Positions 16,628 to 25,734 of a stretch of DNA of 64,000 nucleotides are shown here, in pieces. The stretch covers positions 3,224,001 to 3,288,000 of the forward strand of contig AP026073.1 of the NCBI GenBank assembly GCA_024349765.1, read 5' to 3'. This DNA comes from Streptomyces nigrescens (GTDB lineage Bacteria > Actinomycetota > Actinomycetes > Streptomycetales > Streptomycetaceae). Under the pieces are notes generated by a model. The model saw only the letters and a list, made by a program, of their open reading frames with translations. It was not told the origin of the DNA and did no database searches. The position numbers and the translations under genes are program-made. Numbering within the stretch: the stretch's first letter is position 1; the number at the start of each line of letters is the position of its first letter.

Positions 16628-17115
16628 CGGCGGAGGGGCACGGCACGCGCGGCATCCTCGGTGCCCTGCCACCCGAACACCGCGACCGGCTGCTCGGCTT
16701 CGCCCATGACGTCACCTTCCCTCCGGGTGACCGGATCTTCGACGAGGGCGGCACGGCCGACCGTTTCTGGATCGTCCGAGCCGGCCTGGTGGCCCTCGAC
16801 ACGTACGAACCGGGCCGGGGCCCGACCGTCGTCGAGACTCTCGGCGAGGGTGAACTGCTGGGCTGGTCCTGGCTGTTCGAGCCCTACAGGTGGCACCTGG
16901 GCGCGCAGACACGGGGCGAGGTGCAGGCGTACGAGTTCGACGCGCACCAGGTCCGGGCCGCGATCGACGCGGATCCGGCCTTCGGCCTGGCCGTCACCCG
17001 GTGCGTCGCCTCGGTGGCCATCGGCCGGCGCCTGAGGGCCGCGCGCACCCGCCTTCTGGACCTGTACGGCCCGCCGGTCCGCAACGCTCCCACGGCTTAC
17101 GGGGAAACGCCGTGA
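16624..17115 (+). CDS. Cyclic-nucleotide-binding domain protein lacking a DNA-binding domain
   Basis: 163 residues. A single Crp/Fnr-type cNMP-binding beta-roll is visible (FPPGDRIFDEGGTADRFWIV, then ETLGEGELLGWSWLF), and the chain ends shortly after the long helix with no helix-turn-helix. The PRAATT-like phosphate-binding Arg motif of true CRP is not seen; the equivalent stretch reads PYRWHLGAQTRGEV. Overlaps of 4 bp at both ends show it is translated as part of the hydrogenase operon. It may sense a nucleotide or redox ligand and act on the enzyme complex rather than on DNA (inference). Confidence 0.8.
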   Translation: MTAEGHGTRGILGALPPEHRDRLLGFAHDVTFPPGDRIFDEGGTADRFWIVRAGLVALDTYEPGRGPTVVETLGEGELLGWSWLFEPYRWHLGAQTRGEVQAYEFDAHQVRAAIDADPAFGLAVTRCVASVAIGRRLRAARTRLLDLYGPPVRNAPTAYGETP

Positions 17116-17936
17116 CCTCCGCCCGCCCGGCCCTGACCCCCTTCCCCTACCGGGTGGTCGGCCGCACCGAGGAGACGCCCGACACCGCCGAGATCGTCCT
17201 GGAACCCGTGGCAAGCGCACTGCCGCGCTTCCTCCCCGGGCAGTTCGCGATGGTGTACGCCTTCGGAGTCGGCGACATCCCGCTGTCGCTGAGCGGCATC
17301 GGAGGGAGCCGGCTGACCCACACCGTCCGCGCGGTCGGAGCGGTCTCCGGCGCCCTGCACCGCCTGCGGCCCGGCGAGACGGTCGGCGTGCGCGGGCCGC
17401 TGGGCACCGGCTGGGACCTGCCCACCGCCGCCGGGCACGACCTGGTGATCGTGGCCGGCGGTCTCGGCCTGGCACCACTGCGACCGCTGATCCGGACCGC
17501 CCTTGCCCGGCCTCAGGGGTACGGCCGGCTGAACGTCCTCATCGGGGCCCGTACCCCGGCCGACCTCGTGTGCGCACGGGACATCGACGGCTGGCGGACG
17601 GCCGGTGCCCGGGTCCAGGTCACCGTCGACCGTCCCGACGACGCCTGGCAGGGGGACGTGGGCGTGGTGACCACCCTCCTCGACCGGGCCGGCTTCGACG
17701 TCGACAACGCCACGGCCTTCCTCTGCGGCCCCGAGGTGATGATGCGGGCCACCGCCCGCGACCTCGCCCACCGAGGACTGGCTCCGGAGCGGATCCGGGT
17801 GTCCCTGGAACGCACCATGCACTGCGGCACCGGGCACTGCGGCCACTGCCAGCTCGGCCCGCTGCTCTTGTGCCGGGACGGGCCCGTCGTCACCTGGGCT
17901 CAGGCCGAACCCCTCCTTTCCGTACGGGAGTTGTGA
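17112..17936 (+). CDS. Hydrogenase gamma subunit (FAD/NAD(P)-binding, 2Fe-2S)
   Basis: 274 residues. An FAD-binding barrel (about 8-100, [21 protein letters not shown]) is followed by an NAD(P)-binding domain (about 105-230, [28 protein letters not shown]) and a C-terminal [2Fe-2S] motif [17 protein letters not shown]. This is the diaphorase subunit of sulfhydrogenase-type enzymes, related to PyrK/dihydroorotate dehydrogenase electron transfer subunits. It links the hydrogenase to NAD(P)H. The GTG start overlaps the previous stop (GTGA). Confidence 0.9.
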   Translation: MTSARPALTPFPYRVVGRTEETPDTAEIVLEPVASALPRFLPGQFAMVYAFGVGDIPLSLSGIGGSRLTHTVRAVGAVSGALHRLRPGETVGVRGPLGTGWDLPTAAGHDLVIVAGGLGLAPLRPLIRTALARPQGYGRLNVLIGARTPADLVCARDIDGWRTAGARVQVTVDRPDDAWQGDVGVVTTLLDRAGFDVDNATAFLCGPEVMMRATARDLAHRGLAPERIRVSLERTMHCGTGHCGHCQLGPLLLCRDGPVVTWAQAEPLLSVREL

Positions 17937-17937
17937 C

Positions 17938-18726
17938 ATGACACCTACGTCCGGACGGCGTCCGCGGCTCGCCGTGTGGAAGTTCGCCTCCTGCGACGGC
18001 TGCCAGCTCACTCTGCTCGACTGCGAGGACGAACTCCTCGGCATCACCGGGCGGGTGGAGATCACGCACTTCCTGGAGGCGTCCAGTGCGCCCGGTCCGG
18101 GGCCGTACGACCTGTCGCTGGTCGAAGGCTCGATCACCACCGCAGCGGACGCCCAGCGGATTTTGCAGATCCGCGCCGCCTCCCGCCGCCTGGTCACCAT
18201 CGGCGCCTGCGCCACCGCGGGCGGCGTCCAGGCACTCCGCAACTACGCCGATGTCGCCGAGTTCCAGGCCGCGGTCTACGCCCACCCCGACTACATCGAG
18301 ACCCTCGCCACCTCCACGCCCATCAGCGCCCACGTGCCCGTCGACCTCGAACTCCGCGGCTGCCCCATCGACCGCGGTCAGCTCGTCGAGGTCATCACCG
18401 CCTACCTGGCCGACCGGACACCCGACGTGCCGGCGCACAGCGTGTGCTTCGAGTGCAAGCGGCGCGGCACCGTCTGCGTGACCGTCGCGCACGGCACGCC
18501 CTGCCTGGGCCCCGTCACCCACGCCGGCTGCGGCGCACTGTGCCCCGCGTACGGCCGGGGCTGCTACGGCTGCTTCGGCCCGTCGTACTCCACGAACTTC
18601 GGCTCGTTCATCCCGCTCTTGCGGAGGGACGGCATGGACACCCTGGACGTGGTACGGGTGCTGAGCACCTTCAACACCGCGGCACCGGAGTTCGAGGCGG
18701 CCGCACGGAAGGAGCTCACCGAGTGA
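17938..18726 (+). CDS. Hydrogenase small (delta) subunit
   Basis: 262 residues without a Tat signal, so cytoplasmic. The proximal cluster motif is [16 protein letters not shown]. Further cysteines occur in [17 protein letters not shown] and a C-terminal group ([34 protein letters not shown]) that would bind two more Fe-S clusters. It starts 1 base after the gamma stop and overlaps the large-subunit GTG by 4 bases. It passes electrons from the NiFe site to the beta/gamma module. Annotated in many genomes as NADH:ubiquinone oxidoreductase 20 kDa-like. Confidence 0.9.
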   Translation: MTPTSGRRPRLAVWKFASCDGCQLTLLDCEDELLGITGRVEITHFLEASSAPGPGPYDLSLVEGSITTAADAQRILQIRAASRRLVTIGACATAGGVQALRNYADVAEFQAAVYAHPDYIETLATSTPISAHVPVDLELRGCPIDRGQLVEVITAYLADRTPDVPAHSVCFECKRRGTVCVTVAHGTPCLGPVTHAGCGALCPAYGRGCYGCFGPSYSTNFGSFIPLLRRDGMDTLDVVRVLSTFNTAAPEFEAAARKELTE

Positions 18727-20093
18727 GCCCCCAGGAATCGAAGCTGCTGCGGGTGGAATCCCTCGCCCGGGTCGAGGGCCAGGGCGCGCTGCATCTGCGG
18801 CTGCGGGACGGCGAGGTGGCCGAGGCGCGGCTGAAGATCTACGAACCTCCGCGATTCTTCGAGGCGTTCCTGCGCGGGCGCTCCTACACCGAACCGCCCG
18901 ACATCACCTCCCGGGTGTGCGGCATCTGCCCCGTCGCCTACCAGATGAGCGCCTGCCGGGCGATCGAGAACGCCTGCGGCATCGTGGTGGACGGGCAGCT
19001 GGCCGCCCTGCGCCGTCTGCTCTACTGCGGCGAATGGATCGAGAGTCAGACCCTGCACATCCACCTGCTGCACGCCCCCGACTTCCTCGGCGCCGACAGC
19101 GTCATCGACCTCGCCCGCACCCACCGCGCCCACGTCGAGCGGGGTCTTGCGCTCAAGCGGACCGGCAATGCCCTCATGGAACTGCTCGGCGGTCGTGCCA
19201 TCCACCCCATCAACGTGCGCCTCGGCGGATTCCACAGCGTGCCGACCGGAGCCGAGCTGCGGCCCCTGGCGGAGCGGCTCAAGCAGGCCCGGGAGGACGC
19301 CGAAGCGACCGTGCGCTGGGTGGCCGGCTTCGACTTCCCGGACGCCGGACTCGACAACGAACTGCTCGCCCTCGCCGAACCCGGCACCTACCCCATCGAC
19401 TCCGGCGCCCCCACCGCCATGGCCGCTCCCGGCACCGCCGGTCTGCCCCCGGACAGCGACCGCGCCCTGCCCACCCGCACCTTCCCGCTGCCCGCGTTCC
19501 CCGACCACGTCGTGGAAACCCAGGTGCCGCACTCCACCGGCCTGCACTCCCGGCTCGACGGGAACCGCCACCTCACCGGGACGCTCGCCCGCTACGCGAT
19601 CAGTGGCCGCTGGCTGCCCCCTGAAGTGCTGCAGGCCGCCCGGGAGGCCGGGCTCGGTGACCCCCGCGAGGGCGCGGTGTGCCGCAACCCGTTCCGCAGC
19701 ATCATCGTCCGCGCCGTCGAGGTCCTCTACGCGGTCGGCGAGGCGCTGCGCCTCATCGATGCCTACGAGCCCCCACCACGCCCGTACGTCGACGTGCCCG
19801 CGCGGGCGGGCACCGGCCACGGCGCGACGGAGGCCCCCCGCGGCCTCCTCTACCACCGCTACACCCTGGACCCGGACGGCACCGTCGCCGGGGCCGCCCT
19901 CGTCCCGCCGACCGCCCAGAACCAGGCCGCCATCGAACAGGACCTGCGCCGCACGGTGCAGGCGCGCCTCGACGTAGGCCCTGCTCCCACCGATGCCGAA
20001 CTGACCGCCCTGTGCGAGCGGACGATCCGCAACCACGATCCATGCATCTCCTGCGCCACCCACTTCCTCGATCTGACGGTGGCGCGCGACTGA
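18723..20093 (+). CDS. [NiFe]-hydrogenase large (alpha) subunit, group 3b-like
   Basis: 456 residues. The L1 Ni-binding motif is [14 protein letters not shown] (Cys66, Cys69) and the L2 motif is DPCISCATH (Cys441, Cys444, His447). A tail of 9 residues (FLDLTVARD) follows His447 and would be removed by the maturation protease encoded at 14783. In L1 the usual His four places after the second Cys is a Tyr (Tyr73). The subunit order beta, (cNMP), gamma, delta, alpha is that of bidirectional NAD(P)-linked group 3b enzymes. In mycobacteria the comparable Hyh enzyme is hypoxia-induced and recycles reductant as H2. Last gene of the operon. Confidence 0.9.
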   Translation: MSPQESKLLRVESLARVEGQGALHLRLRDGEVAEARLKIYEPPRFFEAFLRGRSYTEPPDITSRVCGICPVAYQMSACRAIENACGIVVDGQLAALRRLLYCGEWIESQTLHIHLLHAPDFLGADSVIDLARTHRAHVERGLALKRTGNALMELLGGRAIHPINVRLGGFHSVPTGAELRPLAERLKQAREDAEATVRWVAGFDFPDAGLDNELLALAEPGTYPIDSGAPTAMAAPGTAGLPPDSDRALPTRTFPLPAFPDHVVETQVPHSTGLHSRLDGNRHLTGTLARYAISGRWLPPEVLQAAREAGLGDPREGAVCRNPFRSIIVRAVEVLYAVGEALRLIDAYEPPPRPYVDVPARAGTGHGATEAPRGLLYHRYTLDPDGTVAGAALVPPTAQNQAAIEQDLRRTVQARLDVGPAPTDAELTALCERTIRNHDPCISCATHFLDLTVARD

Positions 20094-20116
20094 CCGGCGC
20101 TCGGGGAACGAAGCCG

Positions 20117-20356
20117 TCAGGAGCTGGTGGGGGAGACGTGACGGGCCAACTCGGCGGCCAGGCGTCGCATGACCCTGCGGTTGGCCCGCCGCATCGTGGC
20201 CCGGACGGCGGGCGCCAACAGGCGCTCGGCGAAAGGCGCGCGCGCCCAGGCGTAGCTGAACGAGACGCGACTGCCCCCGCCTGACAGCGGCTCGACGGTA
20301 TAGGTGCCGTGGGCCAGGCGTCGGCCGGCAGCGCTGATGCTGCGCTCATGTGCGAT
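20117..20356 (-). pseudogene. C-terminal remnant of a SRPBCC-family protein
   Basis: On the minus strand the segment RRLAHGTYTVEPLSGGGSR, then VSFSYAWARAPFAERLLAPAV, ending AAELARHVSPTSS, matches the last half of SRPBCC (polyketide-cyclase/START-like) proteins. An in-frame TGA lies just upstream and no start codon with a ribosome site precedes the conserved part, so the N-terminal half is missing. Either a decayed gene or one with a frameshift near 20340-20350. No catalytic role can be assigned. Confidence 0.5.
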
Positions 20357-20772
20357 CGACGTCGGTCACCGCATGCCGAGCCACTCGCCACCGGTGAGCG
20401 CGACGGCGTGAACGCGGCGATGGAGGAGTTCCGCGCCGTACTACGGATCGGAGTGAGGCAGCTGCCGACAGGCCAACTGCCTGGCCTGGCCGACGTCCAC
20501 GATAGTTCCGTAGCGGCGGCCACGGCCGAAGGCGAATCCGGCTGCTCAGGGCCTCTGCCCATCGGGGCTCGCGTGCGGAAAGGGGGCCGACGGGCTCCGC
20601 ATCGCCGTGCGTCGGCTCCTGCGGCACACCAGTGGACTTCCCGACTCCGAAGCCGATTCCTTCGCGACTTCGTCGGCAGGTGAGGCAAGGCCTCCGCGGG
20701 AGGCGCAGCGCACACGGGAGGACGTGCCGCCCGCAACGCCCGGCATGTCGGCACGGTGGTGCGGGTTCGACC
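20357..20772. other. Intergenic stretch without a supportable gene
   Basis: Open frames exist on both strands but none has recognisable motifs, a good ribosome site or consistent codon-position bias. It probably contains further debris of the SRPBCC gene on the minus strand and the downstream flank of the HxlR gene. Confidence 0.4.
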
Positions 20773-21090
20773 TCAGCTGTCGTCGTCTCCCTGCCGGGCG
20801 GACAGTTCGGTCGACCACCGTTCCGCCCAGACACGCAGGGGTTCGAGCGAGGGGCGAAGGGCGTTGCCCAGTTCGGTGAGGTGGTAGACGCCGTCGGCGT
20901 CGGTGGCCACGATTCCCGCCTCGGTCAGTTCCCGCAGCCGATCGGTCAGCACGCTGGAGGACATCGCGTCCGCACGTCGGCGCAGCTCGCGAAAGCCGGC
21001 CGGTTCCTGTTGCAGTTCCCAGATCACGCGCAGCGCGCGGTGGAGCGCGCTCAGCGCAGCGGACTGGATCTGCCAATCCAGGGCGCCCAA
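20773..21090 (-). CDS. HxlR-family winged-helix transcriptional regulator
   Basis: 105 residues with the HxlR winged-helix pattern: WELQQEPAGFRELRRRADAM, then SSSVLTDRLRELTEAGIV and VYHLTELGNALRPSLEPL. The usual N-terminal cysteine segment (C-P-V/I) of HxlR proteins is absent, so it probably does not use that redox switch. It is divergent from the WXG-like gene at 21221 and next to the SRPBCC remnant, a common partner of HxlR or ArsR-type regulators. It may once have controlled that gene. Confidence 0.8.
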   Translation of the reverse strand: MGALDWQIQSAALSALHRALRVIWELQQEPAGFRELRRRADAMSSSVLTDRLRELTEAGIVATDADGVYHLTELGNALRPSLEPLRVWAERWSTELSARQGDDDS

Positions 21091-21220
21091 CTGACTTTCG
21101 CCAATCTGTCTGCATAGAGACAGCGTTGACCCTGCCGGGGTTATCCATTGACCTTCCAGTTGCGATCTCTTGGAGATCTTCTGGTGAGCTTATGTGGGGA
21201 TTGTCAACTAGGGGGACGGA

Positions 21221-21955
21221 ATGGCGATCGAGCTGCCCGATCAGGTGGTGTCGTTCCTTCAGTTCATCGGGGTGAACTGGCCGAACATCGACGAGGACAA
21301 GGTCCGCGAATTCGCCTCTCACGTGCGGGATTTCGCGCAGAAGGTGGATGACACCCACAAGGACTCCACGTCCACGGTCAAACAGCTGGGCGACGTCTAC
21401 CAGGGCGCGTCGTACGAGGCGCTGCTGGCCAAGTGGGGCCAGATGTCCGACGGTCACATGACGGAGCTGGTCAACGCCTGTCATGTGGTGGCCGATGCGC
21501 TGGACATCGCGGCGGACACGATCGTGGCGATGAAGCTGGAGGCGATCGCCGAACTGACGGTGCTGGCCATCACGTTCATCGCGGACCAGGCCGCCGCCGT
21601 CGCCACGCTCGGGATCGCGGAGGCGGCGGAGGCGCTGGTCGTGGAAGCGGCCGAGAAGCTGATGGATTACCTGGTGCAGCAGTTGGAGCAGTACATCATC
21701 GGCCAGGTGATCGAGGCGGCCGTCAATCCCCTGGTGGAGACGGTCAGCAAGGCGGTCGGTGGCCTGGTCTTCCAGGCTGCCGAGTCCGCCCTGGGCGTCT
21801 CCGCCGGCGGGGCCGGGGGGCGTGCGGGGGAGAGCTTCTCCATCCACCCGGAGGCGCTGCACGCGCGCGCGGAGAAGCTGCACGAACATGCGCGGATGGT
21901 GGCGTCGCACGCCGCGGAATTCCAGACGAAGGCTGCGGGGGCGAGCTTCGAATGA
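21221..21955 (+). CDS. WXG100/CpnT-N-like helical protein, RHS toxin partner
   Basis: 244 residues, mostly helical. The N-terminal part (LPDQVVSFLQFIGVNWPNID, KQLGDVYQGASYEALLAKWG) looks like the WXG100/CpnT N-terminal fold, followed by a long Ala-rich hydrophobic stretch (ELTVLAITFIADQAAAVATL) and a C-terminal helix (EALHARAEKLHEHARMVASHA). It is likely the N-terminal trafficking component for a type VII (ESX) or similar export route. The stop overlaps the ATG of the RHS gene (ATGA), so the two are co-produced. TAGGGGGACGGA lies directly upstream of the ATG. Confidence 0.72.
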   Translation: MAIELPDQVVSFLQFIGVNWPNIDEDKVREFASHVRDFAQKVDDTHKDSTSTVKQLGDVYQGASYEALLAKWGQMSDGHMTELVNACHVVADALDIAADTIVAMKLEAIAELTVLAITFIADQAAAVATLGIAEAAEALVVEAAEKLMDYLVQQLEQYIIGQVIEAAVNPLVETVSKAVGGLVFQAAESALGVSAGGAGGRAGESFSIHPEALHARAEKLHEHARMVASHAAEFQTKAAGASFE

Positions 21956-24900
21956 GCAATCCGATCGTCAAGGCGCTGGAGCACGCGGCGGAGAAGCTGG
22001 GCAAGACCCTCGGCAAGGACGCGGGCAAGGCGGTCGAGGACCTGTACCACGGGACGGGTCACCGGATGAAGCAGGTCGCCACCAACCACGCCGAAAACGA
22101 CGCCAAGCACGCCGCGGAACTCGACAATCTCCTCAAGAACCGCGGACACCAGGAGACCCCCAAAAGCCCTCATCCGACCGCAGCGGGGGGCGAGTCCAAG
22201 CACCCGAGCACGAACAGCAAGACACGGGACCAGCTGGGCGAGAACCACGAGAACAACAACACCCGACCCGAGAACGCCAAGGAGGACTGCGGGGATCCGG
22301 TGGACGTCGCCAACGGACACGTCTTCCTGGCGGAAACCGACATTTCCCTGCCCGGCATCTTGCCTCTCCGGTTCGTGCGGAAATTCGAGTCCTCGTACCG
22401 CGTTGGTCGGCGCATAGGGCCGTCCTGGTCCTCCACGGTTGACCAGCGCCTGGAGATCGACGAGCAGGGGATCATCTTCGTCACCGAGGACGGAATGCTG
22501 CTGTCCTACGATCTCCCTGAGCCTGGTCAGCGGAGGCTGCCGGACCACGGACCTCGCTGGCCGTTGTTCCGCACACCTCAGGGTGATTGGGCCATTGAGA
22601 ATCCCAGAACCGGCCACACCCGATACTTCTCCGAAGCCGCACACGCCCCCGGCCTGGCCCTGCTCGATGAGCTGACGGACCGCAACGGCAATTACCTCTC
22701 CTTCGACTACGACGACGAGACCGGCGCTCCGCTTGCCATCAGGCACTCCGGTGGATACCACCTCACGTTCATCTGCGACGAGCAGGGCCGTGTCACAGCG
22801 CTGTACCTCGCCGGCGGCGCGGAAGACGGGGATGACGCCCTGGTCGTGTCGTATGAGCACGACGACATGGGCAACCTCACAGCGGTTACCAAATCCTCCG
22901 GCGTTCCCGGCCGGTATGAGTACGACGATCTCCACCGGATGACTGCGTGGGTCGACACCAACGGCAGCCGTTATGAGTACACCTACGACACGAGCGGCCG
23001 CTGCGTGTCTCAGGGCGGCGCCGACGGCCACCTGCGCTACCGCTACGCATACCGCCAGGCCGACCCCGAAACCGGCCACCGCATCACCACGGCCACCAAC
23101 TCCCTTGGCCACACCACCCACTACCGGATCAACGAACGACTTCAGGTCGTGGCCGAGACCGACTCCCTGGGCAACACCAGCCGGAAAGAATGGGACAGCT
23201 GGGACCAGCTCCTCTCCTCCACGGATGCGTGCGGGAGCGTCACCAGGTACGTATGGGATGACGACCACAACCTGGCGGCGATCCAACTGCCCGATGGCAG
23301 CGTGCAAACGATCACCTGCAACGCGCTCCACCTGCCCATTGAGATAACGGGCGCCAATGGCGCGGTGTGGCAGCAGGAGTGGGACCGCAACGGAAATCGC
23401 ACGTCGGTCACCACTCCGGACGGCGCGCGTTCGACGTTCACCCACGATGCGACCGGGGCTGTTGCGGCGGTCACGGACCTGACGGGGGCAACAAGGCACT
23501 TCGTCAACGGCGCCGCAGGACTACCGACGGCCGTCAGGGATCCGCTGGGGAACACCACGTCCGTCGTCCGGGACGCATTCGGGCATGTCACACAGCTGAT
23601 TGATCCCACTGGGGCGATCGTGCGACTGGAGTGGTCGGTCGAAGGCAACCCCACCCGACGCATCTTGCAAGATGGCCGCGAGGAGTCGTGGACGTGGGAC
23701 GGTGAGGGCAACTGTGTGTCCCACACCGACACCAACGGCGGCCTCACGCGCTACGAGTACACTCACTTCGACCAATTGGCGGCGCGCACAGGCCCCGACG
23801 GCGTCCGGTACGAGTTCTCTTACGACACCGAGCTTCACATCACCAGCGTACGGAACCCACAGGGTCTCACCTGGGACTACACCTATGATGCTGCGGGACG
23901 TCTGCTATCCGAGACGGATTTCGACGATCGCACCTTCACCTACCGATATGACGCCGCCGGCCGACCCACGTCCCGCACCAATCCGCTGGGGCAGACCCTC
24001 ACCTATGCCTGGAATGCTGTGGGCCAGTTGGTGAGCAAGGGCGCCGCGGGCGAGGTCACCGAGTACCGCTACAACAGGGCCGGTGACTTCATCGGGGCCG
24101 TCTCCCCGACCTCCACGCTGACCTGTGAACGTGACGTCATGGGCCGCGTGTTGTCAGAAACCGTGGATGGTCGCACGACGACCTATTCCTATGACGCGGA
24201 AGGCCGTCGCATCTCCCGCGTCACCCCCACAGGCGTAGCCACACACCTTGCCTACGACCTCGCCGGCAATCGCACGGAGATGTCCGTGCATGGGCACAGG
24301 ATGACGTTCGCCCACGATGAGCTGGGCCGCGAAGTGCATCGCGCTTTCGGCACCGCGCACGACGTTGTCACGCTCACCACTGCCTGGGACGAACGCAGTC
24401 GGCCCACCCACCAGACGCTGGCCACACAAGCCCGGACCGTCCGCTCGCGCGCCTACCGCTACCGCTCCGACAGCTACCTCACGGCCGTCATCGATGAGCT
24501 GAGGGGAACGCAAAGTCACTTCGATCTGGACCCGGTCGGTCGACCGGTGGCGGTGACAGCCGAGAACTGGTCCGAGTCATATGCCTACGACGTGGCCGGC
24601 AACCAGACGACTGCCGAGTGGCCGGACCATGCCGGTCGCACCGCCGCTCGTGGCGAGCGCACGTACTCCGGCACCCGACTTCTGACCGCCGGCCGGATCC
24701 GGTACGCATACGACGACGCCGGGCGCACCCTCCAACGCCAGAAAACCCGGCTGTCGAAGAAACCGGATACCTGGCGCTATCAGTGGGATGCCGAAGACCG
24801 CCTGATCGCCTGCACCACCCCTGACGGGACGGTATGGAATTACACATACGACCCATTGGGACGCAGGACCGCCAAGCGCCGGCTGTCAGCGGACGGTTCA

Positions 24901-25734
24901 GTCGCGGAAGAAACCATCTTCACCTGGGACGGCACGCGCCTCGCGGAACAGACCACTCTCCATACCGGCATCACTCTGACCTGGGATCACGAAGACCATC
25001 GCCCCCTGACGCAGACCGAGCGACGAATCGACTGGGACCAGTCCGAAATCGACTCCCGCTTCTTCGCCATCATCACCGATCTCGTCGGTACGCCCACAGA
25101 TCTCGTCGATGAGACCGGACACGTTGCCTGGTACTCCCGTAGAACGCTCTGGGGTACTACCGCACGGAATCGCGATGCCACCGCCCACACACCGCTGCGG
25201 TTTCCTGGCCAATATGACGACCAGGAAACCGCCCTCCACTACAATTTCCACCGCCACTACGACCCCGATACGGCGCGCTACCTCACGCCCGATCCACTCG
25301 GACTGGAGCCCGCACCAAACCCCGCCACCTACCCGCACAACCCCCACAGCTGGTCTGACCCTCTGGGGTTGTCCCCTGAGAGCTGCCCGAAGAAGAAGGC
25401 CCAGCGCAGCGACCCTGAGCAGGTGTGCACCGTCGGGGACTACGCTCAGGAATCCATTCCAGCGCAGAGCAAGTCCCAGAAGTTCACCGCTGAGGAGCGC
25501 AGGCAGATCAACGACCTTGGTGAGCAGTTCGGTTGCCACACGTGCGGCTCCAAGGACCCGTTCTCGAAGGGCGGGAACTTCGTGCCCGACCACCAACCCA
25601 TCAGTTCATGGGTCCCCGACGGGACGCCGCAGCGCCTCTACCCGCAGTGCCTGCCGTGCAGCCGACAGCAAGCGGGCTGGGCACGGCAGCTCGCGCCTAT
25701 CATGAGGCCCTTGTATGAGAGCAAGGGAAAGTGA
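21952..25734 (+). CDS. RHS-repeat polymorphic toxin with C-terminal zinc-knuckle domain
   Basis: 1260 residues. A charged N-terminus (about 1-105) is followed by a DUF6531-type entry (CGDPVDVANGHVFLAETDIS), many YD repeats (for example YEYTYDTSGRCVSQGG, FTYRYDAAGRPTSRTN) and the RHS core end (RFPGQYDDQETALHYNFHRH, YLTPDPLGL, SDPLGL near 1140). The last 120 residues are the variable tip: FGCHTCGSKDPFSKGG, a DHQP motif and LYPQCLPCSRQQ. Two CxxC pairs around DHQP suggest a zinc-stabilised, possibly HNH/treble-clef nuclease fold. The RHS shell encapsulates and releases the tip. Co-translated with the WXG-like gene and with the downstream Imm21 gene. Confidence 0.88.
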   Translation: MSNPIVKALEHAAEKLGKTLGKDAGKAVEDLYHGTGHRMKQVATNHAENDAKHAAELDNLLKNRGHQETPKSPHPTAAGGESKHPSTNSKTRDQLGENHENNNTRPENAKEDCGDPVDVANGHVFLAETDISLPGILPLRFVRKFESSYRVGRRIGPSWSSTVDQRLEIDEQGIIFVTEDGMLLSYDLPEPGQRRLPDHGPRWPLFRTPQGDWAIENPRTGHTRYFSEAAHAPGLALLDELTDRNGNYLSFDYDDETGAPLAIRHSGGYHLTFICDEQGRVTALYLAGGAEDGDDALVVSYEHDDMGNLTAVTKSSGVPGRYEYDDLHRMTAWVDTNGSRYEYTYDTSGRCVSQGGADGHLRYRYAYRQADPETGHRITTATNSLGHTTHYRINERLQVVAETDSLGNTSRKEWDSWDQLLSSTDACGSVTRYVWDDDHNLAAIQLPDGSVQTITCNALHLPIEITGANGAVWQQEWDRNGNRTSVTTPDGARSTFTHDATGAVAAVTDLTGATRHFVNGAAGLPTAVRDPLGNTTSVVRDAFGHVTQLIDPTGAIVRLEWSVEGNPTRRILQDGREESWTWDGEGNCVSHTDTNGGLTRYEYTHFDQLAARTGPDGVRYEFSYDTELHITSVRNPQGLTWDYTYDAAGRLLSETDFDDRTFTYRYDAAGRPTSRTNPLGQTLTYAWNAVGQLVSKGAAGEVTEYRYNRAGDFIGAVSPTSTLTCERDVMGRVLSETVDGRTTTYSYDAEGRRISRVTPTGVATHLAYDLAGNRTEMSVHGHRMTFAHDELGREVHRAFGTAHDVVTLTTAWDERSRPTHQTLATQARTVRSRAYRYRSDSYLTAVIDELRGTQSHFDLDPVGRPVAVTAENWSESYAYDVAGNQTTAEWPDHAGRTAARGERTYSGTRLLTAGRIRYAYDDAGRTLQRQKTRLSKKPDTWRYQWDAEDRLIACTTPDGTVWNYTYDPLGRRTAKRRLSADGSVAEETIFTWDGTRLAEQTTLHTGITLTWDHEDHRPLTQTERRIDWDQSEIDSRFFAIITDLVGTPTDLVDETGHVAWYSRRTLWGTTARNRDATAHTPLRFPGQYDDQETALHYNFHRHYDPDTARYLTPDPLGLEPAPNPATYPHNPHSWSDPLGLSPESCPKKKAQRSDPEQVCTVGDYAQESIPAQSKSQKFTAEERRQINDLGEQFGCHTCGSKDPFSKGGNFVPDHQPISSWVPDGTPQRLYPQCLPCSRQQAGWARQLAPIMRPLYESKGK

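Noticed and set aside
20607-20879. Plus-strand frame of 90 codons across the HxlR gene end
   Set aside because: It runs antisense into the HxlR gene and has no motifs or start signal.
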